From the NCBI GenBank assembly GCA_014380505.1, contig JACMJT010000102.1:1-6764 (forward strand): 6,764 nucleotides of DNA. Reading direction: 5' to 3'. Each line of letters opens with the position of its first letter. Position 1 is the stretch's first letter. The DNA comes from Hyphomicrobiales bacterium (GTDB lineage Bacteria; Pseudomonadota; Alphaproteobacteria; Rhizobiales; Aestuariivirgaceae). Below, piece after piece: positions 1-5,448 of the stretch. Both the position numbers and the translations under genes were made by a program. The notes beneath the pieces are model-generated. The model was not told the DNA's origin and made no database searches. It saw nothing but the letters and a program-made list of their open reading frames with translations.

Positions 1-1090
1 AGGCTGAGAGCGCCGCTCCAGAGGGCCTGGGCCACGTTGGCGATGCCATTCTTACGCATGATGTTGAGTGCGAAGCTGCGGGCGCGGGCCATGATGCCGG
101 GGTTGTCGCGGATACGGCTTTTGTCCTCGTCGCAGGAGACATCGCGGACATAGTGGTTGCGGTTCTCGATGCCCCAATGGCCTCGGATGGCGGCAGCCCA
201 TGCGGTCGCCGGGAAGCCGGCGGCGGACGAGACGTAGAAGGCGACCTCGCCGCGCTGGTCCCACAGGCCGGTGGCGGCGGAATGGAGCAAGGTGCGCCGG
301 GTCACGCGGATGATGGTCTTGATGAAGGGTTGCCACTCGGTCCCGGCCAAGGCATCGCCGACCGGGAAGACCTCAACGGTACGATCTTCCTGGCGGGATC
401 GGCCCTTGCCCCGCGAGAACGCCGTGTCGGAGAGAGCGCCGTTGGCGGCGACGGCGCAGGCGGTTTCGAACAGATTGGACTGGTTGGCCTTTCACCTGGA
501 CCAGCAGATGGTTGCCGGTGTCACGGGCAGTCTCGAATGTTTTTTTGACAGTGCATGGCGTCGAGGGTGAACAGACGCCCGGTCAGGCCCAGCGCCGCGA
601 TCATGGCCTGGGCGGCGGTAATCTCGTTGCTCTTCTCGGCGATCGCCAGATGGCCGAGGATGATCTGGCCTTCGGCGGCAAAGGCGCTCAGCACATGCGC
701 CGCCTTGCGGTCGTGGAAGGCATCGAAGCTGCCGCGCAGGGTCTTGCCGTCGATGGCCACCGCCGGGGGAATGGTCGCGCCTTCAACCGGGGCTTCGGCA
801 AGACCGGCGGCGTGCTCGCGGATCACGCGCTCCATCTCGTCGGCATCGAGACCATGCAGGATGAACCGCACCGACGAATAGGCCGGAGCGCGGCGGAGCG
901 ACACGCCAAACCCGCCGTTCAGGCGGTTCAGATGGGTCCGGATGAAGCCGTGAACCTGACGATACGACCGCGCACCGGCCAGCATCGCCAGCACCGTGAA
1001 CAGCAGGATCGGGGCCAACGGGTACATCTTCCCCTGACCGCGACGGGGATCGGAAACCTGGGAAAACAGCGACTGCAGCGTGCTCGGCAT
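1..1090 (-). pseudogene. ISAs1-family transposase, frameshifted twice and cut by the window edge
   Basis: This is a DDE transposase of the ISAs1 family. It starts at ATG 1090 with GAGGG (1099-1103) 8 nt upstream. The N-terminal part reads MPSTLQSLFSQVSDPRRGQG and reaches the first catalytic Asp in AIDGKTLRGS (residue 114) and the second in LDAMHCQK (residue 177). At the run of seven T on the plus strand (540-546) the frame is lost and a stop follows at 521. The correct continuation (TFETARDTGNHLLVQVKG) is in another frame. A second one-base shift near 485-489 is needed to read SNLFETAC and on to HWGIENRNHYVRDV, whose Glu (codon 165-167) is the third catalytic residue. The reading then stays open to base 1, ending in the family's NIMRKNGIANVAQALW region, so only about ten residues are probably outside the window. 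All three catalytic residues survive, so the decay looks recent. I saw no second terminal inverted repeat for this element. Confidence 0.5.
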
Positions 1091-1091
1091 C

Positions 1092-1118
1092 GGGGCAACC
1101 CTCAGGGATGGGAGCCCC
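1092..1118 (-). promoter_or_regulatory. Hairpin over the ISAs1 transposase ribosome binding site
   Basis: GGGGC (1092-1096) pairs with GCCCC (1114-1118), and an inner CCC (1099-1101) can pair with GGG (1105-1107). The GAGGG ribosome binding site of the transposase overlaps the inner arm. Such a structure could limit translation from transcripts entering from outside, a known device in IS elements. It could equally be part of the element's terminal repeat. Only the pairing is seen; the role is inference. Confidence 0.5.
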
Positions 1119-1130
1119 GTATAGATTCAT

Positions 1131-1146
1131 GTGTGGACGACCGCTG
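1131..1146 (+). repeat. Subterminal inverted repeat of the IS110 element, transposase-3' side
   Basis: GTGTGGACGACCGCTG here matches the reverse complement of 2489-2504 at all 16 positions. It marks the end of the element next to the ISAs1 leader. Confidence 0.5.
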
Positions 1147-1261
1147 GGCGCAAGGAGAAACTGACGAACAACAACAAAGTCAGGTGCCGTCATGTGTCCG
1201 GCCTCTAAAGGTGCGGTACGTATGACCGCGGGCCATGATGAAATCCGCGGATCAGGTCCCA

Positions 1262-1268
1262 ATCAGAC
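1262..1268 (-). repeat. Putative left-target guide segment
   Basis: On the minus strand this reads GTCTGAT, identical to 2506-2512 on the minus strand, which runs into the core at the transposase-5' end of the element. A 7-base match alone would be weak. Its place just across a hairpin from the 17/18 match, and its ending in the core bases, make it credible. Confidence 0.5.
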
Positions 1269-1284
1269 AAACGCACATTGTGTG

Positions 1285-1302
1285 CACATGAATCTATGCG
1301 GG
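1285..1302 (-). repeat. Putative right-target guide segment
   Basis: This segment matches the reverse complement of 1116-1133 at 17 of 18 positions. The shared plus-strand text is CACATGAATCTAT, then one mismatch (G against A), then CGGG. In a transcript of the minus strand it would pair with the flank beyond the element's transposase-3' end, starting in the CAT core. Confidence 0.5.
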
Positions 1303-1313
1303 TCTTCCCGATC

Positions 1314-1403
1314 CCCGGCTTGACCGGATTGCCATCACGTCACATTCACCCCTGCACGTTGTGGGTCCCGTTCCTTGCCGAGCCCTTCTTTGGTCAAGCC
1401 GGG
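1314..1403. repeat. 12-bp inverted repeat bracketing the start of the IS110 3' non-coding region
   Basis: CCCGGCTTGACC (1314-1325) and GGTCAAGCCGGG (1392-1403) are perfect inverted copies 66 bp apart. The second arm contains the transposase stop codon (1394-1396). In a minus-strand transcript this forms a stem between the end of the coding region and the candidate guide RNA. It could set the RNA's 5' boundary by processing or folding, or act in termination. There is no T-run to support a simple intrinsic terminator. Confidence 0.5.
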
Positions 1404-2419
1404 CTGGAAGCGGGAAAAGTATCGCTATAAACCTCACCCTTGGTGAGCACGGCCCAGGCGATGCGCGCCATCTTGTTAGCCAGTGCAACCGAGGCCAGAC
1501 GCGGCGATTTGCGATCAAGCAGCGTCTTCAGCCATTCCCCCTTGCCCGGAGCCTTATCGCGGGCGTAACGGATGACGCTGGTGGCGCCGATCACCAGCAG
1601 GCGGCGGAGATAGCTATCCCCAGCCTTGGTGATGTGCCCCAATCTGTGCTTGCCGCCGGTCGAGTTTTGGCGTGGCACCAGCCCCAACCATGCTGCCAGT
1701 CTTCGTCAGCATTTGAAAACAGACGGATCAGGGACGGAGACGGCCAGCGCCGAGGCGGTGATCGGGCCGATGCCGGGGATGGTGGCGAGATTGCGGCTGG
1801 CCTCATTGGTCTTGTGCCAGGCAACGATCTGCCCTTCCAGCGCTTCCACGCCTTGGCCGCAGGCGTCGATCTGCTCGGCGATTTGCCGTAGGGCGATGCG
1901 CGCCAGCTCGGGGATCGCGGCGTTATCAAGACCGTCGATCAGTTCCCTGATCTTGCGCACGCCTTGCGCCGCCACGATACCGAACTCGGCCAGATGGCCG
2001 CGCAAGGCGTTGATCAACATGGTCCGCTGACGCACCATCAAGTCGCGGGTCCAGTGCAGCATCAACACGCCTTGCTGCTCCGCACTCTTGGCTGGCACGA
2101 AGGTCATGTGCGGGCGCGTGATTGCCTCGGCGATGGCCGCCGCATCATTGGCGTCATTCTTCTTGCCGCGCGGCACGTAAGCCTTGACCAGAATCGGTGC
2201 AATCCGCCGCACCTCGTGTCCAAACGCAGAAATCCGCCGAGCCCAATGATGCGCCGAACCGCAAGCCTCCATGCCGACCAGACAGGGAGGCAGCTTCTGG
2301 AAGAATGCCTCAACCTCGGTGCGTCGTAGCTGGCGGCGAACAACCGCTTGCCCGGCTTCGTCGACCCCATGAATCTGGAAAACGAGTTTGGCAAGATCAA
2401 TGCCAATGGTAGCAATCAC
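1394..2419 (-). pseudogene. IS110-family transposase interrupted by an in-frame TGA
   Basis: This is a DEDD/serine transposase of the IS110 family, about 341 codons, the usual family length. The start is GTG 2419 with AGGAGG (2432-2437) 12 nt upstream. The RuvC-like N-terminal domain shows Asp8 in GIDLAK, Glu51 in VGMEACGSAHHW, and Asp89/Asp92 in KKNDANDAAA. A coiled middle region follows, then a helix-hairpin-helix-like stretch, LATIPGIGPITASAL. Codon 238 is TGA (1706-1708). On both sides the same frame reads as family sequence: VFKC, stop, RRLAAWLGLVPRQNSTGGK. The catalytic Ser of the C-terminal domain would be residue 253 in NSTGGK. The family normally has Gly-Arg at the stop, so a single GGA-to-TGA change explains it. 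No frameshift is needed. As it stands the protein would end before the serine domain and be inactive unless the stop is read through. Confidence 0.5.
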
Positions 2420-2488
2420 CGTGTGGAAGGCCCTCCTAAATATGGAGTTTCAATCACGACTACCCAATGGCACCTCAATGCCGGTGGG

Positions 2489-2504
2489 CAGCGGTCGTCC
2501 ACAC
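2489..2504 (-). repeat. Subterminal inverted repeat of the IS110 element, transposase-5' side
   Basis: On the minus strand this reads GTGTGGACGACCGCTG, a perfect 16-bp partner of 1131-1146. It lies about 70 bp upstream of the GTG start of the transposase. Confidence 0.5.
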
Positions 2505-2507
2505 CAT

Positions 2508-2549
2508 CAGACTTTTTTCGTTTTGGGAATCCCCTTTCGTTCCAAAATT
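2508..2549. other. Unassigned tract between the IS110 end and the IS4 remnant
   Basis: This AT-rich stretch follows the IS110 core. It begins with the left target bases CAGAC and a T-run. It contains an inverted repeat, TTTTGG(G)AA (2521-2529) and TTCCAAAA (2540-2547). In the reconstructed empty site it abuts the ISAs1 leader. It may be a terminal segment of ISAs1 or a remnant of whatever removed the first part of IS4; I cannot tell which. Confidence 0.5.
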
Positions 2550-3213
2550 AGAACTGCTGCCCGCCTGCCGCGCGAGACACTCCTACCAGACGGTTCCTAC
2601 CTCAGTCGCATCTATGCCTGCGAGCGAGATCGCAGGCATAAGACCGGCGGGGTGGCCGTGCGGGTCGTTGACTACCGATTGGACGGTGTGACCGGCGCCG
2701 AACCCCTCTACCGGTTGGTCACCACAATCTTTGATCCCACCGTTTCCGCCGAAGATCTGGCCGCCCTCTACCACGAGCGCTGGGAAATAGAGACCGCCTT
2801 GGATGAACTCAAGACCCATCTGCGCGGCGCCCGCATAGTCTTGCGCAGCAAGACCCCCGATCTGGTCCGCCAGGAATTTCATGGCCTGATGATGGCTCAC
2901 TTCGCCGTCCGCAATATTATTCACGATGCCGCGCTGCGGGCCGACGAGGATCCGGATCGCCTGTCCTTCCTTCATGCGGTTCGGGTCATCCGCCGAAAAC
3001 GGTCGGCCTTCGTCGCACTTCCCCCCTGCGGACAAGCCAGCCTTCCTTGAAGGGGTCCTGGCTGAAATCCTTCAGGAACGGGTCTCCTCAAGCCGAACCA
3101 AGCGAAACCCGCGTGGCGTTAAGCGCAAGATGAGCGGCTATAGCCTCAGGAAAAAAGGCGACCCACCACTCCCCGCCTACGATATCATCGCCGCCATCGT
3201 GGTCGTTAAGTGA
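2550..3213 (+). pseudogene. IS4-family transposase, 5'-truncated and frameshifted
   Basis: This is the C-terminal half of an IS4-family DDE transposase. Recognisable sequence starts near AARLPRETLLPDGSYLSRIY and continues to YHERWEIETALDELK (from 2769). That carries the family's Y-(2)-R-(3)-E-(6)-K signature, including the catalytic Glu. It then runs through HLRGARIVLRSKTPDLVRQE and HAVRVIRRKRSAFVALPP. In the run of six C at 3021-3026 one extra base shifts the frame. The original frame hits a stop at 3048-3050, while the correct continuation (PPADKPAFLEGVLAEILQE to DIIAAIVVVK) ends at TGA 3211-3213. The N-terminal part with the two catalytic Asp residues is absent. The exact left breakpoint is uncertain by some tens of bases. 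Its tail faces the tail of the 3226-3504 pseudogene with only 12 bp between, so the IS4 end probably cut into that gene's surroundings. Confidence 0.5.
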
Positions 3214-3225
3214 ACCGTATTGGGG

Positions 3226-3504
3226 TTAGCTCCCGTCCAGCCGGGGATGGACGCTGAGAGCGTTGTAGTCGATCTTGCCGTTGGAATTCTTCGGCAGATC
3301 TACTCCGGCACCATAGGCAGGCAGGTGCTTACGGCATTCGGCCAAGGATGGCGTCAAACGGATTGCCGTCAGTGAAGTCCTGGACCGCATCCGGTTGACC
3401 GGCGTTAGCAAAAACACCGGCGATCACGGCACCGGGCTGATCGGCGAGAATGCGCAGGCATTCTTTGGCCATTTGACCGCCGCCGATCACCAGGAATGTG
3501 TCAT
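3226..3504 (-). pseudogene. Collapsed formyltransferase/adenylation-domain (NRPS-type) gene remnant
   Basis: The start is ATG 3504 in an ATGA overlap with the stop of the radical SAM gene, which implies translational coupling in one operon. Read from that ATG it stops after five codons. One missing base near 3495 would give FLVIGGGQMAKECLRILAD, a Rossmann-like start resembling formyltransferase-type domains at the head of some NRPS proteins. This reads to about 3345 (DGNPFDAI). In a second frame, CRKHLPAY and DLPKNSNGKIDYNAL follow, the last being the C-terminal signature of adenylation domains (LPKNxNGKID). Between HLPAY and LPKN about eight family residues are also missing. The simplest reading is one formyltransferase-adenylation gene that lost its middle by deletion, leaving about 50 N-terminal and 35 C-terminal codons. 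The adenylation end is firm; the formyltransferase label is less so. It ends at TAA 3226-3228 with no carrier domain. Confidence 0.5.
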
Positions 3505-5009
3505 CGCTTGCTCTCCAATTGCCAGCGCAATGCCACCAGTTCGTTGTAAAGCTCCTGGTTCCCTTCGAAATCACGTTCGCATTGTTCGATCTGCGGGACA
3601 TATTCGGCGGGCAGGGAGGCATACAGCATGAAGACACGCCGCAAGTTCAGGATTTCCTGGGCGGAAATCTGCGGCATGGTCAGGATCGAGCCTTCCGTGA
3701 AGGAAATCTGCGGTTCGCTCCCGGTAATGAAGCCCTCGCGGATACAAACCTCGCGCAATTCCTGCCCCGGCAAGGGCTGGAAAATGCTGACAATGGCCAC
3801 GGTGGATTTGATGTCGCGGCAAAGCTCGATGGTCTCGAAAATCTCCTCGCGGGTTTCGTAGGGGAAACCGATCAGGAAGAATGCCGAGGTGCGGATGTTG
3901 CGCTCATTGAGCATGGCAAACGCCTGACGGATGCGGTCCTTACGGGTGCGGCGGTTGCACACGTCGAACAGAATCCGTTCCGATCCCGATTCCACCCCCA
4001 TGCTGACCTGATAGAACGGCGCGCCCATCTGATCCAAAAGATCGAGCTTCTCGGGATTGATGGTTTCGGGCCGGGTTTGGACGATGAAGGGAAGGCGAAT
4101 GAACTCGGCATATTTGCTCGAAAACTCCCTCAGCCACGCAATGGGGTGGCCGAGGAAACATTCATCCATCAGGTAGAACAGCTCGATATTGTGGTCCTTC
4201 ATCACCTGGAGCATGCCGGCGATGACCGAATCCACCGGGCGCTGGCGAACGAATTTGCCAAGCCCCTCATAGGCCTTCTTCAAGGCGGTGTTGCCGCAAT
4301 AGGTGCAGCTATAGATACAGCCGCGCGCAACCTCGAAGCCAAAGCGGCGGTAGGTGCGACCGTCGAAGGGGTAGGTGAAGTACTCATCCGAAAAGATGGA
4401 ATAGTCCGGACTGACTTCCCAAAGCTTATCGGGCGCGATGAGATTGCGGCGGCCATTGTCTTTGACCTGCCGGGTCTGGCGATCGATGCTGATGGTTCCA
4501 ACAATATCGGATATGCTTGCTCCGCTTTCCACATTTGCCAACAACTCGGCAAACACTTCTTCGCCCTCGCCCATGCAGACGACATCAAAGAATCCGTCTT
4601 CAACAATGTTGGACGAACAAATGATGGCATGGAGACCGCCGATAATCGTCACCGTCTCGGGCGGCAGGACGATAGCTTTCCAGAATTTCGACAGGAACTC
4701 GTAATCGATCGTCATGCAGGAAACCGCAACGACGTCCGGCTTCACGTCGTCGATCAGCGCTTGTAAATCCATGACAAGCTGTTCGGCGGGCAAACTTTGC
4801 CTTGCGCCGCCATCGGCCACCGGCTTGAACTCCGCCGAGGCGGATCGGCTTTGGCCGCTGCGCGGGACTTCATAAGGATAGGCGTCGAAGAATGAGGACC
4901 GCCAGCCCTGGTGACGGGCAATTCCCGATAATATGGGCGTTGCACCCGGGATCACCGGCGTGGATGTTGTATTGGGATAAATAAAAAGAACGGACTTTTG
5001 CATGTGCAT
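3501..5009 (-). CDS. B12-binding-type radical SAM enzyme, function unknown
   Basis: This is a cytoplasmic iron-sulfur enzyme of about 502 residues. The N-terminal third is a cobalamin-binding-like Rossmann domain: KSVLFIYPNTTSTPVIPGAT, VKPDVVAVSCMTIDYEF, TIIGGLHAI (about 122-129) and VVCMGEGEEVFAELL (about 143-157). No DxHxxG motif is seen, so any cobalamin would not be held by the usual His. The radical SAM core starts at EVARGCIYSCTYCGN, with cluster cysteines at about 231, 235 and 238 (CxxxCxxC). It continues through LMDECF, QTRPETI, MGVESGSERIL (about 337-347) and FFLIGFPYET. Such proteins methylate unreactive carbons or remodel metabolites; the substrate cannot be read from sequence. The frame is open to ATG 5090, but family homology begins at MHMQKSVLFIY, so I chose ATG 5009. 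ATG 5003, with GTGAG 6 nt before it, is equally likely. The gene is intact and its stop overlaps the next gene (ATGA at 3501-3504). Confidence 0.5.
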   Translation of the reverse strand: MHMQKSVLFIYPNTTSTPVIPGATPILSGIARHQGWRSSFFDAYPYEVPRSGQSRSASAEFKPVADGGARQSLPAEQLVMDLQALIDDVKPDVVAVSCMTIDYEFLSKFWKAIVLPPETVTIIGGLHAIICSSNIVEDGFFDVVCMGEGEEVFAELLANVESGASISDIVGTISIDRQTRQVKDNGRRNLIAPDKLWEVSPDYSIFSDEYFTYPFDGRTYRRFGFEVARGCIYSCTYCGNTALKKAYEGLGKFVRQRPVDSVIAGMLQVMKDHNIELFYLMDECFLGHPIAWLREFSSKYAEFIRLPFIVQTRPETINPEKLDLLDQMGAPFYQVSMGVESGSERILFDVCNRRTRKDRIRQAFAMLNERNIRTSAFFLIGFPYETREEIFETIELCRDIKSTVAIVSIFQPLPGQELREVCIREGFITGSEPQISFTEGSILTMPQISAQEILNLRRVFMLYASLPAEYVPQIEQCERDFEGNQELYNELVALRWQLESKR

Positions 5010-5207
5010 CTCACATGGACTAACTAAATTCGACAATGACTTTGCCGGAAGGGCAGATTCTCCCTCCCAAACAGAGCGGCATAGTTGCATGGCGGACTGA
5101 ACGAATCAACGAGCGCCCCGTCACGGCCTCTGCGCCCGCCAAGTTTCCGTCGCCTTGCTCCGGGCAGCATGATAATGGAAGGCCCTGAGTTTTGCGAGCC
5201 GAGCCCT
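5010..5207. other. Leader region of the radical SAM gene, no supported gene
   Basis: This region lies between the radical SAM start and the possible small peptide gene. It is less GC-rich close to the start codons (AATTTAGTTAG on the minus strand). I see no convincing -35/-10 pair, riboswitch fold or RNA gene. The frame of the radical SAM gene stays open to 5090, but that extension does not resemble the family. Confidence 0.5.
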
Positions 5208-5303
5208 ATGGATAAATCGATTCTTTCCGCATTGATATTGGCCTGCTTTGTCCTTGTCCCGATGCTTGCCCTGGTGTGGAGCGGCAGGGCTGTTCAATGC
5301 TAA
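5208..5303 (+). CDS. Possible 31-residue single-span membrane peptide
   Basis: ATG 5208 opens a short frame, MDKSILSALILACFVLVPML followed by ALVWSGRAVQC, ending at TAA 5301-5303. A charged start, about 20 hydrophobic residues and a short polar tail would suit a small inner-membrane protein. The ribosome binding site is poor (GAG about 9 nt upstream), and a start at ATG 5175 would add 11 residues. The frame ends inside the left arm of the hairpin at 5298-5337. It may be chance, and I recognise no family. Confidence 0.5.
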   Translation: MDKSILSALILACFVLVPMLALVWSGRAVQC

Positions 5304-5337
5304 CGACATGCCCGCTGGAGCGGCCTGCGGGTTAGCA
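5298..5337. repeat. Nested hairpin between the small ORF and the recombinase region
   Basis: TGCTAAC (5298-5304) pairs with GTTAGCA (5331-5337), and inside it CCCGC (5311-5315) pairs with GCGGG (5327-5331), sharing one G. No T-run follows on either strand, so an intrinsic terminator is possible but unproven. It may also mark the edge of the IS91-like element downstream. Confidence 0.5.
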
Positions 5338-5384
5338 ATAAAGACGATTGAACGAAACCGCTGGCGCGGTATTTGAGCCTGAGA

Positions 5385-5405
5385 AGACGGCAAAGGTTCC
5401 CGTCT
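5385..5405. repeat. Hairpin upstream of the recombinase gene
   Basis: AGACGG (5385-5390) pairs with CCGTCT (5400-5405) around a 9-nt loop. It is the first of two hairpins ahead of the recombinase gene, and could be a terminal structure of the IS91-like element. Confidence 0.5.
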
Positions 5406-5408
5406 GAC

Positions 5409-5431
5409 AGGGTTGGTTTCCCGACCACCCT
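5409..5431. repeat. 8-bp bulged hairpin just before the recombinase ribosome binding site
   Basis: AGGGT-T-GGT (5409-5417) pairs with ACCACCCT (5424-5431) with one bulged T and a 6-nt loop. It ends 6 nt before AGGAGG (5438-5443). It could shape translation, or it may be part of the element end. Confidence 0.5.
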
Positions 5432-5437
5432 ACAGAC

Positions 5438-5443
5438 AGGAGG
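5438..5443 (+). promoter_or_regulatory. Ribosome binding site fixing the recombinase start
   Basis: AGGAGG lies 5 nt upstream of ATG 5449. It favours this start over the in-frame GTG upstream at 5413, which would place the hairpin inside the coding region. Confidence 0.5.
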
Positions 5444-5448
5444 CCCCG

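Larger units (their letters stand above)
1187..1325 (-). ncRNA. Candidate bridge RNA/seekRNA of the IS110 element
   Basis: This is the non-coding part of the IS110 element downstream of the transposase stop, read on the minus strand; the RNA ends are not known. A small hairpin, GCACA-CAA-TGTGC (about 1272-1284), is flanked 5' by a segment (1285-1302) that is the reverse complement of the flanking DNA at 1116-1133, 17 of 18 bases. It is flanked 3' by GTCTGAT (1262-1268), identical on the same strand to the opposite flank (2506-2512). Two guides on either side of an internal loop, one matching the top strand of the left target and one complementary to the right target, is the known arrangement of the target-binding loop in IS110-family guide RNAs. 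A second stem, GCGGT/ACCGC with loop CATACGT (about 1213-1229), follows and could belong to a donor-binding loop. The RNA itself is inference from family knowledge plus these matches. Confidence 0.5.
1131..2507 (-). mobile_element. Complete IS110-family (IS1111-type) insertion sequence
   Basis: The element is read on the minus strand. Its transposase-5' end lies at 2504-2507 and its transposase-3' end at 1131. The perfect 16-bp repeat GTGTGGACGACCGCTG sits at 1131-1146 on the plus strand and, inverted, at 2489-2504, as expected for the subterminal inverted repeats of the IS1111 group. The plus-strand trinucleotide CAT is present just outside both ends (1128-1130 and 2505-2507), so the element is about 1377 bp including one copy. 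Deleting it and one CAT rejoins ISAs1 leader DNA to a short tract ahead of the IS4 remnant. The interior holds one transposase gene and about 250 bp of non-coding sequence after its stop, where IS1111-type elements encode their guide RNA. The boundaries are inferred from these repeats; no empty site is available. Confidence 0.5.

Noticed and set aside
783..1262. Long minus-strand frame starting upstream of the ISAs1 transposase.
   Set aside because: It overlaps the transposase in another frame, runs through the IS110 element end, and its translation has no recognisable domain; the transposase frame explains this DNA.
1116..1302. The 18-bp inverted match 1116-1133/1285-1302 read as the ends of a 187-bp MITE.
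   Set aside because: The 16-bp subterminal repeat at 1131-1146/2489-2504 shows that one arm lies outside and the other inside the IS110 element, which a MITE does not explain; the guide-target reading accounts for both sides.
1703..1712. TGC-TGA in the IS110 gene as selenocysteine or programmed readthrough.
   Set aside because: The position corresponds to a Gly in the family and there is no reason for recoding; a point mutation is simpler.
2388..2549. Apparent N-terminal extension of the IS4 frame (about 50 codons, starting in the IS110 gene).
   Set aside because: It reads through the IS110 end and leader on the wrong strand; family similarity starts only near 2550.
3498..4766. Plus-strand open frame of 422 codons opposite the radical SAM gene.
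   Set aside because: It is the antisense shadow of a gene with clear radical SAM motifs, and its own translation is low in recognisable structure.
5298..5337. Intrinsic terminator.
   Set aside because: The stem is good but no T-run follows on either strand, so I list it only as a hairpin.
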